DNA of 64,000 bases, taken from the NCBI GenBank assembly GCA_023145835.1, contig JAGLDH010000049.1, forward strand, positions 1 through 64,000. Direction: 5' to 3'. The notes beneath the pieces are model-generated. The model saw only the letters and a list, made by a program, of their open reading frames with translations. It ran no database searches and had not been told where the DNA came from. This DNA comes from Methylococcales bacterium. GTDB taxonomy: Bacteria > Pseudomonadota > Gammaproteobacteria > Methylococcales > Methylomonadaceae. A program made the translations under genes and the position numbers. Positions 37,989 through 48,245 of the stretch are shown here, one piece after another; position 1 is the stretch's first letter; every line of letters starts with the position of its first letter.

Positions 37989-38203
37989 GTTGATTGAGAT
38001 TTATATTTTAGTCATGTTTTAAGTCAAGAAGCTTTTTTTTGTTGTAATACTTATGGCTGCAAAGGAATCTTTTAGTCTCATATTAGTAAATCTAAAGAAA
38101 TTTTACTTTGATATTGCTAAGATTAGTATATGAATCATAAATAAATTTCATTCAATTCACTGTTTATGATAGATGATAAATTACGATTAATACAGGCGCA
38201 CTA

Positions 38204-39898
38204 TTGAAGATTCTATCTCATAATGATAATCAAACAGCTTATGATGAAAATAAAACGAGAGAAAAGCATTGCTTAGAATGGTTAAAATCAAAAAAGAAAA
38301 GGGTAGGTTCATTAATTAATACGGTTGCTTTAATTGGGGTTTTTGATGGGCTATTGATTATTATTCAATCAGCATTATTAGCCTTTATTGTTCATCATTT
38401 AATTATAGAAAAACAACCTTGGAACCTGTTACTTGATTATTTTATACTATTGAGTATTGTTTTTATTTTTCGTAGTATTTTTAGTTATTTTATACAAACA
38501 CTGGGTTTTAAAGTTGCAGTTGTTATCAAACGTTCTGTACGTGAGGAATGTTTAAATAAACTTTCAATACTTGGTCCAGCCTATGTTAAACAACATCAGA
38601 GTGGGGCATTGTCATCATCAACATTGGAACATACTGAGGCATTAGAAGGCTATTTTTCTAGATATCTACCTCAGCAAATTATAGTCAGTATTCTACCTTT
38701 ATTTATGATAGCTGCTGTTATGCCTGTCAATTGGGTAGTGGGATTGATTTTTTTGGTGACAGGCCCATTAATTCCATTTTTTATGGCTCTAATCGGAATG
38801 GGGGCTGCATCAGCACAGCGCAATCAATTTTTAGCTATGTCTAGAATGAGTGGATATTTTCTTGACCGACTACAAGGTCTAACAACTCTAAAATTATTTG
38901 GACAAGCAGATGCAGAGCTTAATCGAATCAAGATTATTTCATCGGGTTTTTGTGAAAAAACCATGGATGTTTTACGAATAGCTTTTTTATCATCAGCAGC
39001 GTTGGAGTTTTTTAGTGCAGTTGCAGTTGCATTAGTCGCTGTTTATGTTGGGCTAGGGTTGCTAGGCTTGGTTCGATTTGGCCCTGCTCTTGATATTACT
39101 TTGCAGGAAGCTTTATTTGTATTACTACTTGCACCTGAGTATTTTAATCCATTAAAACAATTAGCCGTTCATTATCATGATAAAGCCGCTGCAGTAGGGG
39201 CTGCAGACCATATTCTAACTTTATTAGAAAAACAGGCTGTTTTTTATAAACCCAACAGACAAACTGAAGATTCAGCATTTAGTATTGAGTTAAAAAATGT
39301 ATCTAAATCTTATCAACAAAAACCTGTTATTAAATCGTTAAATCTACAAATTAAACCGGGAGAAAAAATAGCCATCATTGGTGAATCGGGTGTAGGTAAA
39401 ACGACGCTATGTAATTTGTTGTTGGGGTTTGAGCAGGTGACAGATGGAACAGTATTCATTAATGGTGAATTAGTTAATCAGCAACATGCGATCAACAATA
39501 TAGCTTGGGTTGGCCAACAACCTACCATTTTTTATGCAACGATTAGCGATAATATTAGCTTATTGAATATGGAGATTACTAAACAACAAATTATTGATGC
39601 GGCTGATTCAGCAGGCGTTACAGAATATAGTCAACATTTAGAGAATGGTTTGCACACTTTAATAGGAGAAAATGGCTATGGCCTGTCTGGAGGGCAAGTA
39701 CAACGAATTGCCTTAGCTAGAGCATTTGTTAAAAACGCACCAATTGTCTTATTAGATGAGCCCACCTCTCATTTAGATCAAGAAAATAAAATAATGCTGA
39801 TAGAGAAAATTGAACGTTTATTTAAAGATAAAACGCTTATTATCGTTAGCCATGATTCTGAAATAATCAAAAGAATGGATAGAGTGGTTTCCTTATAA
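38204..39898 (+). CDS. cydD: CydD, ABC transporter subunit for cytochrome bd assembly
   Basis: 564-residue fused membrane/ATPase half-transporter. Six membrane segments precede the ATPase, which has Walker A GESGVGKTT, signature LSGGQVQRIALARAF and Walker B IVLLDEPTSHLD. CydDC acts at the inner membrane in redox/heme homeostasis needed for cytochrome bd. It starts with TTG at 38204, with a polar N-terminal tail before the first helix. Followed 16 bases later by cydC. The oxidase genes cydAB are not in the window. Confidence 0.92.
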   Translation: MKILSHNDNQTAYDENKTREKHCLEWLKSKKKRVGSLINTVALIGVFDGLLIIIQSALLAFIVHHLIIEKQPWNLLLDYFILLSIVFIFRSIFSYFIQTLGFKVAVVIKRSVREECLNKLSILGPAYVKQHQSGALSSSTLEHTEALEGYFSRYLPQQIIVSILPLFMIAAVMPVNWVVGLIFLVTGPLIPFFMALIGMGAASAQRNQFLAMSRMSGYFLDRLQGLTTLKLFGQADAELNRIKIISSGFCEKTMDVLRIAFLSSAALEFFSAVAVALVAVYVGLGLLGLVRFGPALDITLQEALFVLLLAPEYFNPLKQLAVHYHDKAAAVGAADHILTLLEKQAVFYKPNRQTEDSAFSIELKNVSKSYQQKPVIKSLNLQIKPGEKIAIIGESGVGKTTLCNLLLGFEQVTDGTVFINGELVNQQHAINNIAWVGQQPTIFYATISDNISLLNMEITKQQIIDAADSAGVTEYSQHLENGLHTLIGENGYGLSGGQVQRIALARAFVKNAPIVLLDEPTSHLDQENKIMLIEKIERLFKDKTLIIVSHDSEIIKRMDRVVSL

Positions 39899-39914
39899 TA
39901 ATGGTATTTATAGA

Positions 39915-41597
39915 ATGAAAGATCTATTGTTTTTTCTAAAATTATTTATACCTTACAAAAAATGGTTAATAGTAGGTATTTTTTTAGCTTTTTTAACGTC
40001 AGTTGCTTCAATTTCTTTGCTCACACTTTCCGGGTGGTTTATTACATCCTCTGCTATTGCAGGCATTATGGCTCCAGATGGCGTTGCAATTACATTTAAT
40101 TTTATGCAACCTGCTGCTGAAATCCGTGCTTTAGCTATCGTGCGTACTTTGGGTCGTTATGCTGAACGAGTGGTCACACATGAAGCTACTTTCCAAGTAT
40201 TGGCAGAAATTCGTTGCTGGTTTTTTAGACAATTAATTCCTCTTTCTCCAGGGCGACTAGCAATGCAACGAAGTGCTGATTTATTGAATGGAATTACTCA
40301 AGATATAAACCTCCTTGATTCGTTATATTTAAGGTTGTGTTCACCTGCTTTAGTTGCTTTATTCGGTAATGGAGCTGTTGTAATTTTTATCGGCTATTAT
40401 TCTGTACAAATTAGCTTAATTGTTTCTATTATGTTGTTCATGACTGCCGTTTTTATTCCTTGGCTATTTAATCGATTAAGTCAACACAGCGCAAAAAAGA
40501 GTGTTGAGCATTCGGCAAGCTTTAAAGTAAAACAAATTGAAATTTTGCAAGGTATTGCAGAGCTGAGTGCATTTAATGCATATGAGCGATATAAAACAGA
40601 ATTACTCATTGTTTCTGAACAAATGTTGGAAATGCAGATAAAAAACAACCAACTAACATCATTATCATCAGCCATTACAATATTTTTATCTTTAATAACA
40701 TTACTCATTACACTTGTTTTAGGAAGTAATCTATTTCAACAAGGTGAAATTTCTGGTGCTGATTTAGCGATGATAAGTTTTTGTGTGCTCGCTGTTTTTG
40801 AATTAGTGACACCTTTATCGGCAGCAATACAGCTATTACCTAAAACACAAACAGCAGCAAAGAGAATTAGAGCAATTACCAACCTAACACCTGTTATAGC
40901 AGATCCACCAAAAGCAACCCTTGCTCCAAAAACAGGGGGAATAAACATTTATAATCTTAGCTTTCGTTATTTAGATAATACTGACTGGGTATTAAATGAT
41001 ATTAATTTGACGATTCCACAAGGCAGAAAAATTGCTATTGTAGGAAAAAGTGGAGAAGGTAAAACGACTTTGTTACAGTTAATGATGCATTTTTATGATC
41101 CACAAAAGGGGAGCATCACCTTTGGTGGAAAAAACTATAAAGAGTTTTCATTTGATCAATTTATGCATCAGTTTTCAGTCCTCTCTCAACGAACCCATTT
41201 GTTTTCTGCAACGATAAAAGAAAATTTATTGATTGCTAAACCAACAGCATCAGAAATGGAAATTAAACAAGCTATAAAAATGGCTGGACTTGACAATTAT
41301 ATTAGCAATTTACCTGAAGGAATTAATTCTTGGATAGGTGAAAATGGTGCTCAAGTCTCAGGAGGGGAGGGGAGAAGAATCGCCTTGGCTAGAGTGTATT
41401 TAAAAAATACGTCTATCATATTGTTGGATGAACCAACAGAGGGGCTGGATAAGGAAACAGAACAAGATGTATTAAATACATTAGAAAAAATAGCTCAGAA
41501 AAAAACCTTAATTATGGTAACTCATAAGAAGGCTGGATTAAGATTGGTAGATGAAACGTATGAAATTTGTAAAGGTAAATTAGTTCCTTCAGGTTAA
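39915..41597 (+). CDS. cydC: CydC, ABC transporter subunit for cytochrome bd assembly
   Basis: 560-residue partner of CydD with the same layout. Membrane segments contain the LTLSGWFITSSAIAG stretch typical of CydC. The ATPase has Walker A GKSGEGKTT, an atypical signature VSGGEGRRIALARV (Glu-Gly-Arg-Arg instead of Gln-Arg) and Walker B IILLDEPTEGLD. It forms the CydDC heterodimer. It converges on rbgA with only 31 bases between the stops. Confidence 0.92.
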   Translation: MKDLLFFLKLFIPYKKWLIVGIFLAFLTSVASISLLTLSGWFITSSAIAGIMAPDGVAITFNFMQPAAEIRALAIVRTLGRYAERVVTHEATFQVLAEIRCWFFRQLIPLSPGRLAMQRSADLLNGITQDINLLDSLYLRLCSPALVALFGNGAVVIFIGYYSVQISLIVSIMLFMTAVFIPWLFNRLSQHSAKKSVEHSASFKVKQIEILQGIAELSAFNAYERYKTELLIVSEQMLEMQIKNNQLTSLSSAITIFLSLITLLITLVLGSNLFQQGEISGADLAMISFCVLAVFELVTPLSAAIQLLPKTQTAAKRIRAITNLTPVIADPPKATLAPKTGGINIYNLSFRYLDNTDWVLNDINLTIPQGRKIAIVGKSGEGKTTLLQLMMHFYDPQKGSITFGGKNYKEFSFDQFMHQFSVLSQRTHLFSATIKENLLIAKPTASEMEIKQAIKMAGLDNYISNLPEGINSWIGENGAQVSGGEGRRIALARVYLKNTSIILLDEPTEGLDKETEQDVLNTLEKIAQKKTLIMVTHKKAGLRLVDETYEICKGKLVPSG

Positions 41598-41628
41598 GTT
41601 GGAACTAATACATCTGGGCTACAACAAA

Positions 41629-42552
41629 TCATGTCACATTCTTCTTCCATTTTTGTTTACGCGCTTGTTTTTTTTCTGCTTTCTGTTCTTTTATAAGTGT
41701 TAGTTCAATCAATTCTGTTTCGATCATCTCAGGCGTTTCTAAAGTGATTTGGCCTATTGCTCCTGATCGAAGTTCGGAAATGAGTATTTTACTGGTTTTT
41801 TCAATATCAATTTGGTTTCCAGCTCGTAAACAACCTCGTTTTTTACCAATAAACTCCATTAAGTCAGCTTCATTATCGGGGAGAATATCAAGTTGAAAAC
41901 GTTTTTGTATCTCTTCAGGATAGTACTGTAATAAATATTCTGCGGTGAAATAAGCGACATCATTGTAGACCATTGCGGTATCTTTTATAGCTCCTGTTGC
42001 AGCTAGCCGGTAACCACTATTTTGGTTTTCTACATTAGGCCATAAAACACCTGGTGTATCAGATAAGATAATGTTATCTTTTAGTTTGATACGTTGTTGA
42101 CGCTTGGTAACAGCTGGTTCATTACCTGTTTTGGCAATAATACGATCTGCAAGAATATTAATGATGGTTGATTTCCCAACATTAGGAATACCCATAATCA
42201 TTGTTTTAATGGTTTTGTCATTGCTTCCTTTTTCAGGAATCATCTTCTGACAGAGTTGAGTAATTAATTTTATTTTTTCTGGCTGCTGAGTTGTAATAGC
42301 TAGTGTTTTAACACCTTGCTCTTGCTCTAAATAGGTTTGCCATTGCTGTGTGAGCATTGGGTCAGCTAAGTCTGTTTTACTTAACACTCTAATACAAGGT
42401 TTTTTACCTCTTAATGTAGAAAGCAAAGGGTTTTGACTACTAAATGGAATGCGTGCATCAAGTACTTCAATAATTAAATCAATTTTTGGAAGTACTTCTT
42501 TAATTTCTTTGTTGGCCTTGTGCATATGGCCGGGATACCACTGGATGTGCAT
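41629..42552 (-). CDS. rbgA: Ribosome biogenesis GTPase YlqF/RbgA
   Basis: 307-residue circularly permuted GTPase involved in late assembly of the large ribosomal subunit. The permuted motif order is visible: LSKTDLAD (G4) comes before GIPNVGKSTIIN (G1), then DTPGVLWP (G3). The beginning IQWYPGHMHKANKEI is the family N-terminus. The C-terminus ends in a lysine-rich tail suited to RNA binding. ATG at 42552. It stands alone, convergent with cydC and divergent from the DUF1289 gene. Confidence 0.92.
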   Translation of the reverse strand: MHIQWYPGHMHKANKEIKEVLPKIDLIIEVLDARIPFSSQNPLLSTLRGKKPCIRVLSKTDLADPMLTQQWQTYLEQEQGVKTLAITTQQPEKIKLITQLCQKMIPEKGSNDKTIKTMIMGIPNVGKSTIINILADRIIAKTGNEPAVTKRQQRIKLKDNIILSDTPGVLWPNVENQNSGYRLAATGAIKDTAMVYNDVAYFTAEYLLQYYPEEIQKRFQLDILPDNEADLMEFIGKKRGCLRAGNQIDIEKTSKILISELRSGAIGQITLETPEMIETELIELTLIKEQKAEKKQARKQKWKKNVT

Positions 42553-42717
42553 GATTTTATTTAGTCATTCAAAAATAAATATTTTACCTTATTTATTTAT
42601 TGTTTTTTGAAAGATGTTGTAGATATTGTTTTGGTCTTGACCTTATTCAGTTTTTTACTATCATTAAGATTGTAAGCTAATGATAATTAAAAATAAATAA
42701 TTATAAGTTTGTAAAAT

Positions 42718-42900
42718 ATGGCAGAGTTGGAATCCCCTTGTGTAAGAAAATGTTGTTTAAATGAAAATGATATTTGCCTTGGATGTTTTAGATCATTAAC
42801 TGAGATTACTCAATGGACTTCAGTGAATGAGGGTGCAAGGAAAGAGTTTTTGAAAAATTCAGCTAAACGAAGGTTGCAGAATAATTCCAATAAATGGTAA
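42718..42900 (+). CDS. DUF1289-family small protein
   Basis: 60-residue protein with the family pattern of cysteines: SPCVRKCCLNENDICLGCFR, then EITQW and a basic C-terminus. The cysteines suggest metal binding (Zn or Fe-S), but no function is established. It lies just upstream of the promoter of the miaB operon. No strong ribosome site is seen before the ATG. Confidence 0.85.
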   Translation: MAELESPCVRKCCLNENDICLGCFRSLTEITQWTSVNEGARKEFLKNSAKRRLQNNSNKW

Positions 42901-42920
42901 ATAATGTATTATGAGTTGTA

Positions 42921-42947
42921 TTGTAATAACTAATAATAGGCTATAAT
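42921..42947 (+). promoter_or_regulatory. Candidate promoter of the miaB operon
   Basis: TTGTAA at 42921-42926 and a perfect TATAAT at 42942-42947 with short (15-base) spacing. Transcription from here would include the leader hairpin that follows. Confidence 0.45.
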
Positions 42948-42963
42948 GCTTGCCATTTTTCAC

Positions 42964-43006
42964 CCAGTTATTCGCTCTAAAAAAATAGAGCTAACTGGAA
43001 TTTTTT
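42964..43006 (+). promoter_or_regulatory. Leader hairpin with T run ahead of miaB (possible attenuator)
   Basis: CCAGTTA + GCTCTA pairs with TAGAGC + TAACTGG (a TTC bulge on the left arm, A-rich loop) and is followed by AATTTTTT, ending seven bases before the miaB ATG. It has the shape of an intrinsic terminator but lies between the likely promoter and the gene. It could instead end transcripts from the DUF1289 gene. Confidence 0.55.
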
Positions 43007-43013
43007 AAAATAT

Positions 43014-44366
43014 ATGACGAAAAAGCTATTTATACAGACTAACGGTTGCCAAATGAATGAGTATGATTCTGATAAGATGCGGGATGTACTCCAGGCTTCT
43101 CACGGAATGGAATTGACAGAAACGCCTGAAGAAGCGGATGTTTTACTTCTAAATACATGTTCAATTAGAGAAAAAGCACAGGAGAAAGTATTTTCTGCTG
43201 TTGGGCGCTGGCGTAAGATTAAAAATAAACGCCCCGATGTTATTATTGGTGTGGGTGGTTGTGTTGCTAGCCAAGAAGGAGCGGCAATTCAAAAGCGTGC
43301 GCCTTATGTCGATATTGTGTTTGGTCCACAAACATTGCATAGATTACCCACATTACTAGATCAAGCTAGAGAAACTAAACGGCTTGTTGTCGATATTTCA
43401 TTTCCAGAAATAGAAAAGTTTGACTCTTTACCAGAGCCAAGAGCAGAAGGACCAAAAGCTTTTGTTTCAATTATGGAAGGATGTAGTAAATACTGTACTT
43501 TTTGTGTTGTTCCTTACACACGTGGAGAAGAAATAAGCCGCCCATTAAATGATGTGATTTCTGAAATTTCTTCATTAGCAAAACAGGGCGTAAGAGAAAT
43601 TAATTTATTAGGACAAAATGTTAATGCATATCGAGGCGATATTGACGAGGGTGAAGTCGCTGATTTTTCATTATTGTTACATTATGTTGCCGCTGTTGAT
43701 GGTATAGATCGAATTCGTTTTACGACATCTCATCCGGCTGAGTATACGGATGATATTATTGAGGCTTTTGCTGAGATACCTAAGTTAGTTAATCATTTAC
43801 ATTTACCTGTGCAAAGCGGCAGTAATAATATATTATCCAAAATGAAACGAGGATACACTCGTGCTGAATATATTGATATTATGAATAAGATGAAAGCAGT
43901 GCGCCCGGGTATCAGCTTATCATCCGATTTTATTATCGGTTTTCCTGGTGAAACAGAAGAAGAGTTTGAAGATACTTTAGCGTTAATTGAAGAAGTTGGT
44001 TTTGATTTTTCTTATAGTTTTATTTATAGCGCGCGCCCAGGAACACCTGCTGCAGAACTTGAAGATTGTATCTCTGAAGAAACGAAAAAACAACGTCTTG
44101 ATAAATTAAAAAAACGACTTAATGAAATGACGATGGTTATTTCAAAAAATATGGTTGATACGGTTCAAACTGTTCTTGTAGAAGGCATTTCAAAAAAGAA
44201 TCCTTTGCAAATGACGGGCAGAACAGAGAATAATCGTGTGGTTAATTTTACGGCTCATCCTCGATTGGCAGGGCAGTTTGTTGATGTTATGATTACTGAA
44301 GCATTACCTAATTCCTTAAGAGCTCGCTTAGTCGAGTCGTCAGTGGATAAAATATTAAAATATTAA
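43014..44366 (+). CDS. miaB: tRNA-2-methylthio-N6-dimethylallyladenosine synthase
   Basis: 450-residue radical SAM methylthiotransferase that modifies A37 of tRNAs. The N-terminal domain binds one 4Fe-4S cluster (Cys in [21 protein letters not shown] and VGGCVASQ). The radical SAM cluster motif is [15 protein letters not shown], and a TRAM domain ends the protein ([13 protein letters not shown]). First gene of the miaB-ybeZ-ybeY-corC unit, as in many gammaproteobacteria. A leader hairpin precedes it. Confidence 0.96.
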   Translation: MTKKLFIQTNGCQMNEYDSDKMRDVLQASHGMELTETPEEADVLLLNTCSIREKAQEKVFSAVGRWRKIKNKRPDVIIGVGGCVASQEGAAIQKRAPYVDIVFGPQTLHRLPTLLDQARETKRLVVDISFPEIEKFDSLPEPRAEGPKAFVSIMEGCSKYCTFCVVPYTRGEEISRPLNDVISEISSLAKQGVREINLLGQNVNAYRGDIDEGEVADFSLLLHYVAAVDGIDRIRFTTSHPAEYTDDIIEAFAEIPKLVNHLHLPVQSGSNNILSKMKRGYTRAEYIDIMNKMKAVRPGISLSSDFIIGFPGETEEEFEDTLALIEEVGFDFSYSFIYSARPGTPAAELEDCISEETKKQRLDKLKKRLNEMTMVISKNMVDTVQTVLVEGISKKNPLQMTGRTENNRVVNFTAHPRLAGQFVDVMITEALPNSLRARLVESSVDKILKY

Positions 44367-44384
44367 AAAAATAAACCTACAAAA

Positions 44385-45371
44385 TTGACAGATTCAATTT
44401 TTTCTCAAGAAATCACCTTATTACCTGCTGATAACAGCCGTTTGTCTAATTTTTGTGGCCAGTTTGATGCGCATTTGCACCAAATCGAAAGCCGCTTAAA
44501 AGTGGAAATAGCAAATCGAGGTAATCAATTTAAAATCACCGGTTTTTCTAATGCAGTTAAATCTGCTTGTGTTGTTATGCAAAAACTTTTTGACGCTACA
44601 AATGAAGAAACAATCACTCCTGAACATGTCCATTTATCCCTGCAAGAATCTAGTGTAGATCAGTTATTAGAAAATAATGCTAATCAGCAGACGTCTGGAA
44701 TAGATACGGTATTTATTAAAACTAAACGGGGCGTTATAAAAGGTCGGGGTGAAAACCAACAAAACTACTTAAAAAAAATATTATCACATGATATTAATTT
44801 TGGAGTTGGGCCAGCAGGGACAGGGAAAACTTATTTAGCGGTTGCCTGCGCAGTTGAAGCACTTCAGACTGAAAAGGTTAGGCGAATTATTTTAGTCCGT
44901 CCTGCAGTTGAAGCAGGTGAAAAACTAGGTTTTTTGCCGGGAGATATGGCACAAAAAGTAGATCCTTATTTACGTCCTTTGTACGATGCCCTTTATGACA
45001 TGCTAGGCATTGAGAAAGTAGATAAACTAATAGAGCGTAATGTCATAGAAGTGGCTCCTTTAGCATTTATGAGAGGACGAACTTTAAATGATTCATTTAT
45101 TATTTTAGATGAAGCTCAGAATACAACGACTGAGCAAATAAAAATGTTTCTGACTCGTGTTGGCTTTGGTTCAACAGCTGTAGTAACAGGAGATGTGACA
45201 CAAATTGATTTACCTACTGAAAAAATGTCTGGGTTAAAACATGTTTTAGAAGTTTTAAAAGACACTGATGGCATTAGTTTTACTTTTTTTGGAGCGAAGG
45301 ATGTCGTTAGGCACCCACTTGTTCAACGTATTGTTGTGGCTTATGAACGTTACGAGAAAAAAAATAGATAA
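44385..45371 (+). CDS. ybeZ: PhoH-like ATPase YbeZ
   Basis: 328-residue PhoH-family ATPase with an N-terminal KH-like region. Walker A is GPAGTGKTYLAV, Walker B FIILDEAQNTT, then VVTGDVTQIDLP. It works with YbeY in rRNA processing and ribosome quality control. The frame opens with TTG at 44385, 18 bases after miaB, and has a weak ribosome site. ybeY begins two bases after its stop. Confidence 0.93.
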   Translation: MTDSIFSQEITLLPADNSRLSNFCGQFDAHLHQIESRLKVEIANRGNQFKITGFSNAVKSACVVMQKLFDATNEETITPEHVHLSLQESSVDQLLENNANQQTSGIDTVFIKTKRGVIKGRGENQQNYLKKILSHDINFGVGPAGTGKTYLAVACAVEALQTEKVRRIILVRPAVEAGEKLGFLPGDMAQKVDPYLRPLYDALYDMLGIEKVDKLIERNVIEVAPLAFMRGRTLNDSFIILDEAQNTTTEQIKMFLTRVGFGSTAVVTGDVTQIDLPTEKMSGLKHVLEVLKDTDGISFTFFGAKDVVRHPLVQRIVVAYERYEKKNR

Positions 45372-45373
45372 AA

Positions 45374-45829
45374 ATGAATGTAATTGATGTTCAGATTGTA
45401 TCTCAGTCTGAAGAAATTCCTACTCAAGAACAATTTCAATATTGGGTTGATGCAATTCTCACAAATAGTTCAGAAAACTCAGAAATTGTCATTCGTATTG
45501 TTGATGAACCAGAAATGATTCAATTTAATCATAAATATCGGAATAAAGAAGAGGCCACAAATATATTAAGTTTTCCCTTTGAAATACCTGATGGAGTAAA
45601 AAGTAACTTTTTAGGTGATTTATTAATTTGTACCCCCATTATTGAGAAAGAAGCACTATTACAGAATAAAGAATTGGATCATCATTGGTCTCATATGATT
45701 GTTCATGGAGTACTTCATTTATTAGGTTATGATCATATTGATAATCATGAAGCTGAAGAAATGGAAGCATTAGAAATTAAGATTTTAAAAAAAATAAACA
45801 TAGAAAACCCATATCAGGAGACAAACTAA
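45374..45829 (+). CDS. ybeY: Endoribonuclease YbeY
   Basis: 151-residue metal-dependent RNase of 16S rRNA maturation and 70S quality control. The zinc-binding motif HMIVHGVLHLLGYDH with the three histidines is complete and followed by acidic HEAEEMEALE. The NILSFPFE and FLGDLLICTP segments match the family. It sits directly between ybeZ and corC, two bases from each. Confidence 0.95.
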   Translation: MNVIDVQIVSQSEEIPTQEQFQYWVDAILTNSSENSEIVIRIVDEPEMIQFNHKYRNKEEATNILSFPFEIPDGVKSNFLGDLLICTPIIEKEALLQNKELDHHWSHMIVHGVLHLLGYDHIDNHEAEEMEALEIKILKKINIENPYQETN

Positions 45830-45831
45830 CT

Positions 45832-46683
45832 ATGTCTGACGAGAAACCCCCAAGTAGTCAGCCCCAACAAAAAGGTTTAATAGACCGTATCGGACAGTTC
45901 TTGACTGGAGAGCCACAAGATCAAAATGATCTGATGGAGATATTACAAGAAGCAGAGGAAAAACATCTTATAGATGCGGATGCCTTATCTATGATTGAAG
46001 GTGTTTTGCAATTTTCTGAAATGCGTGTCAGAGATATTATGGTGCCACGTGTTCAAATGAATGTTATTCATAAAGATGATGAATTAAAAGCCATTTTTCC
46101 TTTAGTTGTAGAGCTTGGTCATTCACGATTTCCTGTGATAGAGGATGATCGTAGTAAAATTGTTGGGGTTTTGCTCGCAAAAGATTTATTGGTTCATGCG
46201 TTAAAAAATAAAAAAATACTGGTCTCAGATATTATGCGACCCGTTAGTATTGTGCCTGAAAGTAAGCGACTCAATGTTTTGTTAAAAGAATTTAGGACAG
46301 ACCGAGATCATATGGCGATTGTTATTGATGAATACGGCATGTCTGCTGGTTTAATTACTATTGAAGATGTTCTTGAGCAAATTGTAGGTGAAATTGAGGA
46401 TGAGCATGATGCTGAAGCGCCAATTGAAGAAGAATATATTAAGAAACAAAGTGATAATAAATACATAATTAAAGCAATAACAACAATTGATGATTTTAAT
46501 GAATATTTTTCATCAGTGATAAAGGATGATGAGCATGAAACGATTGGTGGTTTTGTTATTCATCAGCTAGGCCATATGCCTAAAAAAGGGGATAAGTTAG
46601 AATACGATAGTTTTCGCTTTGAAGTACTGCATGCAGATAACCGAAGACTTAATTTATTGAAATTAAGGATACTAGATGATTAG
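45832..46683 (+). CDS. corC: CorC/YbeX, CBS-domain protein
   Basis: 283 residues: a short polar N-terminus, two CBS domains (RDIMVPRVQMNVI, and SDIMRPVSIVPES) and a CorC_HlyC domain with IGGFVIHQLGHMPKKGD. It is soluble, without the DUF21 membrane domain. It is linked to Mg2+/Co2+ homeostasis and ribosome function. It closes the miaB unit. In many relatives lnt follows; here a hairpin and the convergent glgA follow. Confidence 0.93.
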   Translation: MSDEKPPSSQPQQKGLIDRIGQFLTGEPQDQNDLMEILQEAEEKHLIDADALSMIEGVLQFSEMRVRDIMVPRVQMNVIHKDDELKAIFPLVVELGHSRFPVIEDDRSKIVGVLLAKDLLVHALKNKKILVSDIMRPVSIVPESKRLNVLLKEFRTDRDHMAIVIDEYGMSAGLITIEDVLEQIVGEIEDEHDAEAPIEEEYIKKQSDNKYIIKAITTIDDFNEYFSSVIKDDEHETIGGFVIHQLGHMPKKGDKLEYDSFRFEVLHADNRRLNLLKLRILDD

Positions 46684-46745
46684 TGATTAAAAAAATATGA
46701 GCTTATACTCGTTTTGTATATGTTGTTAATTGCGTTATTAATCAG

Positions 46746-46779
46746 CACTGTTTCTATTAACTGTGACAGAGAAACAGTG
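46746..46779. terminator. Hairpin between corC and glgA
   Basis: CACTGTTTCT at 46746-46755 pairs with AGAAACAGTG at 46770-46779 over a 14-base loop. It lies between convergent stops and probably serves both sides. Confidence 0.55.
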
Positions 46780-46811
46780 ATGAAAAATTGATTAAATAAA
46801 AGTTTATCCTG

Positions 46812-48245
46812 TTATATTTCCTCGTATAGAGCTAAATATTGTTTTGCACTATTTTCCCACGAAAAATCTTTATTCATAGCGGCAACTTGAATCTTTTTCC
46901 ATGTTTTTTTGTCGTGATATAAAAGCATCGCTCTTTTTATGGCCTCTAATAAAGCACCATAGTTAGCTTCTTTAAAACAAATGCCAGTAGCCGTGTTATT
47001 AGATAGACTTTTGGGTAGCGCATCTTCTATGGTATCCGCTAACCCCCCCGTTTCTCTTACGATAGGGATAGTACCGTAACGCTGACTATACATTTGATTT
47101 AAACCACAAGGTTCAAAGCGAGAGGGCATAAGGAATATGTCAACACCGGCTTCTATTTGATGAGCAAGGGCTTCATCATAGCCAATAGTAACTGAAATTT
47201 TCTTTGGATACAGTCTTGAATAATTAAATAGTTTTTGCTCAACACTTTTATCACCACTACCGAGTAAAACGAGTTGCAATGGCATATTGACCATTTCATC
47301 TAAACAGTCAAGAAGAAGGTCAACCCCTTTTTGTTCAACTAGTCGGCTAATTAATCCAAATAATGGAACAGATTTATTAACAGGAAGTGACGATCTAGCT
47401 TGTAACGATGTTTTATTGATTATTTTTTTATCAAGGGAATCAATATCATAAGGCTCACTAATAGAATCATCTTCGGCTGGGTTCCATTGCTCAAGATCCA
47501 TCCCATTGATAATGCCTGTTAAAATTTCATGCTTATGACTTAATAAACCTTCTAAACCATAGCCAAACTCTGGTGTTTGTATTTCAAGCGCATAAGTAGG
47601 ACTGACAGTAGTAATCCTATTCGCATAAGCAAGCCCACCTTTGATAAAAGAAAGCATGTCATGAAACTCAACACCGTTAGGGTGCCATAATTGTTGAGGT
47701 AAATTAAGATCAAAAAATGTAGTTTCGGGAAACATGCCCTGATAAGCCATATTATGAATAGTAAAAACTGTTGATGGCGTATTGCTTTCAACTGATAATA
47801 ACGCAGGTACTAATCCAGTTTGCCAGTCATTGCAATGTACAACATCAGGTTGCCAGTTCAAATGGGCTCTATTCATTGAAATTTCTACGACTATTCTACA
47901 GAACAATGTGAAACGATCGGCAATATCATCCCACGGGTTACCCACCTCATCTACATACGGATTTCCAGGGGTATCAAACAATGTAGGGCAATCAACTAGC
48001 CATACGGTTACATTACTATTAGGTAAAATAGTTTCCAAAATATTTGCATCTTGATTATTAACTCTAACTGTACTTATAAAATGAATATCTTCTGTTTTTT
48101 TTAATGACTGATAGTTAGGTAATACAATTTTTATATCTTGAGAAAGTTCTGATAAAGCACGAGGTAAACTGCCGGCTACATCTGCAAGTCCACCCGTTTT
48201 AATTAATGGATGGACTTCACTGCATGCAAAAAGTATTTTTTTCAT
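46812..48245 (-). CDS. glgA: Glycogen synthase (ADP-glucose type)
   Basis: 477-residue GT5 enzyme that extends alpha-1,4-glucan from ADP-glucose. The N-terminal [13 protein letters not shown] binds ADP-glucose; WLVDCP, HNMAYQG, and the C-terminal [17 protein letters not shown] and [10 protein letters not shown] complete the active site. Its ATG overlaps the stop of glgB by 4 bp, so the two are co-translated on the minus strand. glgC and malQ are divergent from this pair. Confidence 0.96.
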   Translation of the reverse strand: MKKILFACSEVHPLIKTGGLADVAGSLPRALSELSQDIKIVLPNYQSLKKTEDIHFISTVRVNNQDANILETILPNSNVTVWLVDCPTLFDTPGNPYVDEVGNPWDDIADRFTLFCRIVVEISMNRAHLNWQPDVVHCNDWQTGLVPALLSVESNTPSTVFTIHNMAYQGMFPETTFFDLNLPQQLWHPNGVEFHDMLSFIKGGLAYANRITTVSPTYALEIQTPEFGYGLEGLLSHKHEILTGIINGMDLEQWNPAEDDSISEPYDIDSLDKKIINKTSLQARSSLPVNKSVPLFGLISRLVEQKGVDLLLDCLDEMVNMPLQLVLLGSGDKSVEQKLFNYSRLYPKKISVTIGYDEALAHQIEAGVDIFLMPSRFEPCGLNQMYSQRYGTIPIVRETGGLADTIEDALPKSLSNNTATGICFKEANYGALLEAIKRAMLLYHDKKTWKKIQVAAMNKDFSWENSAKQYLALYEEI

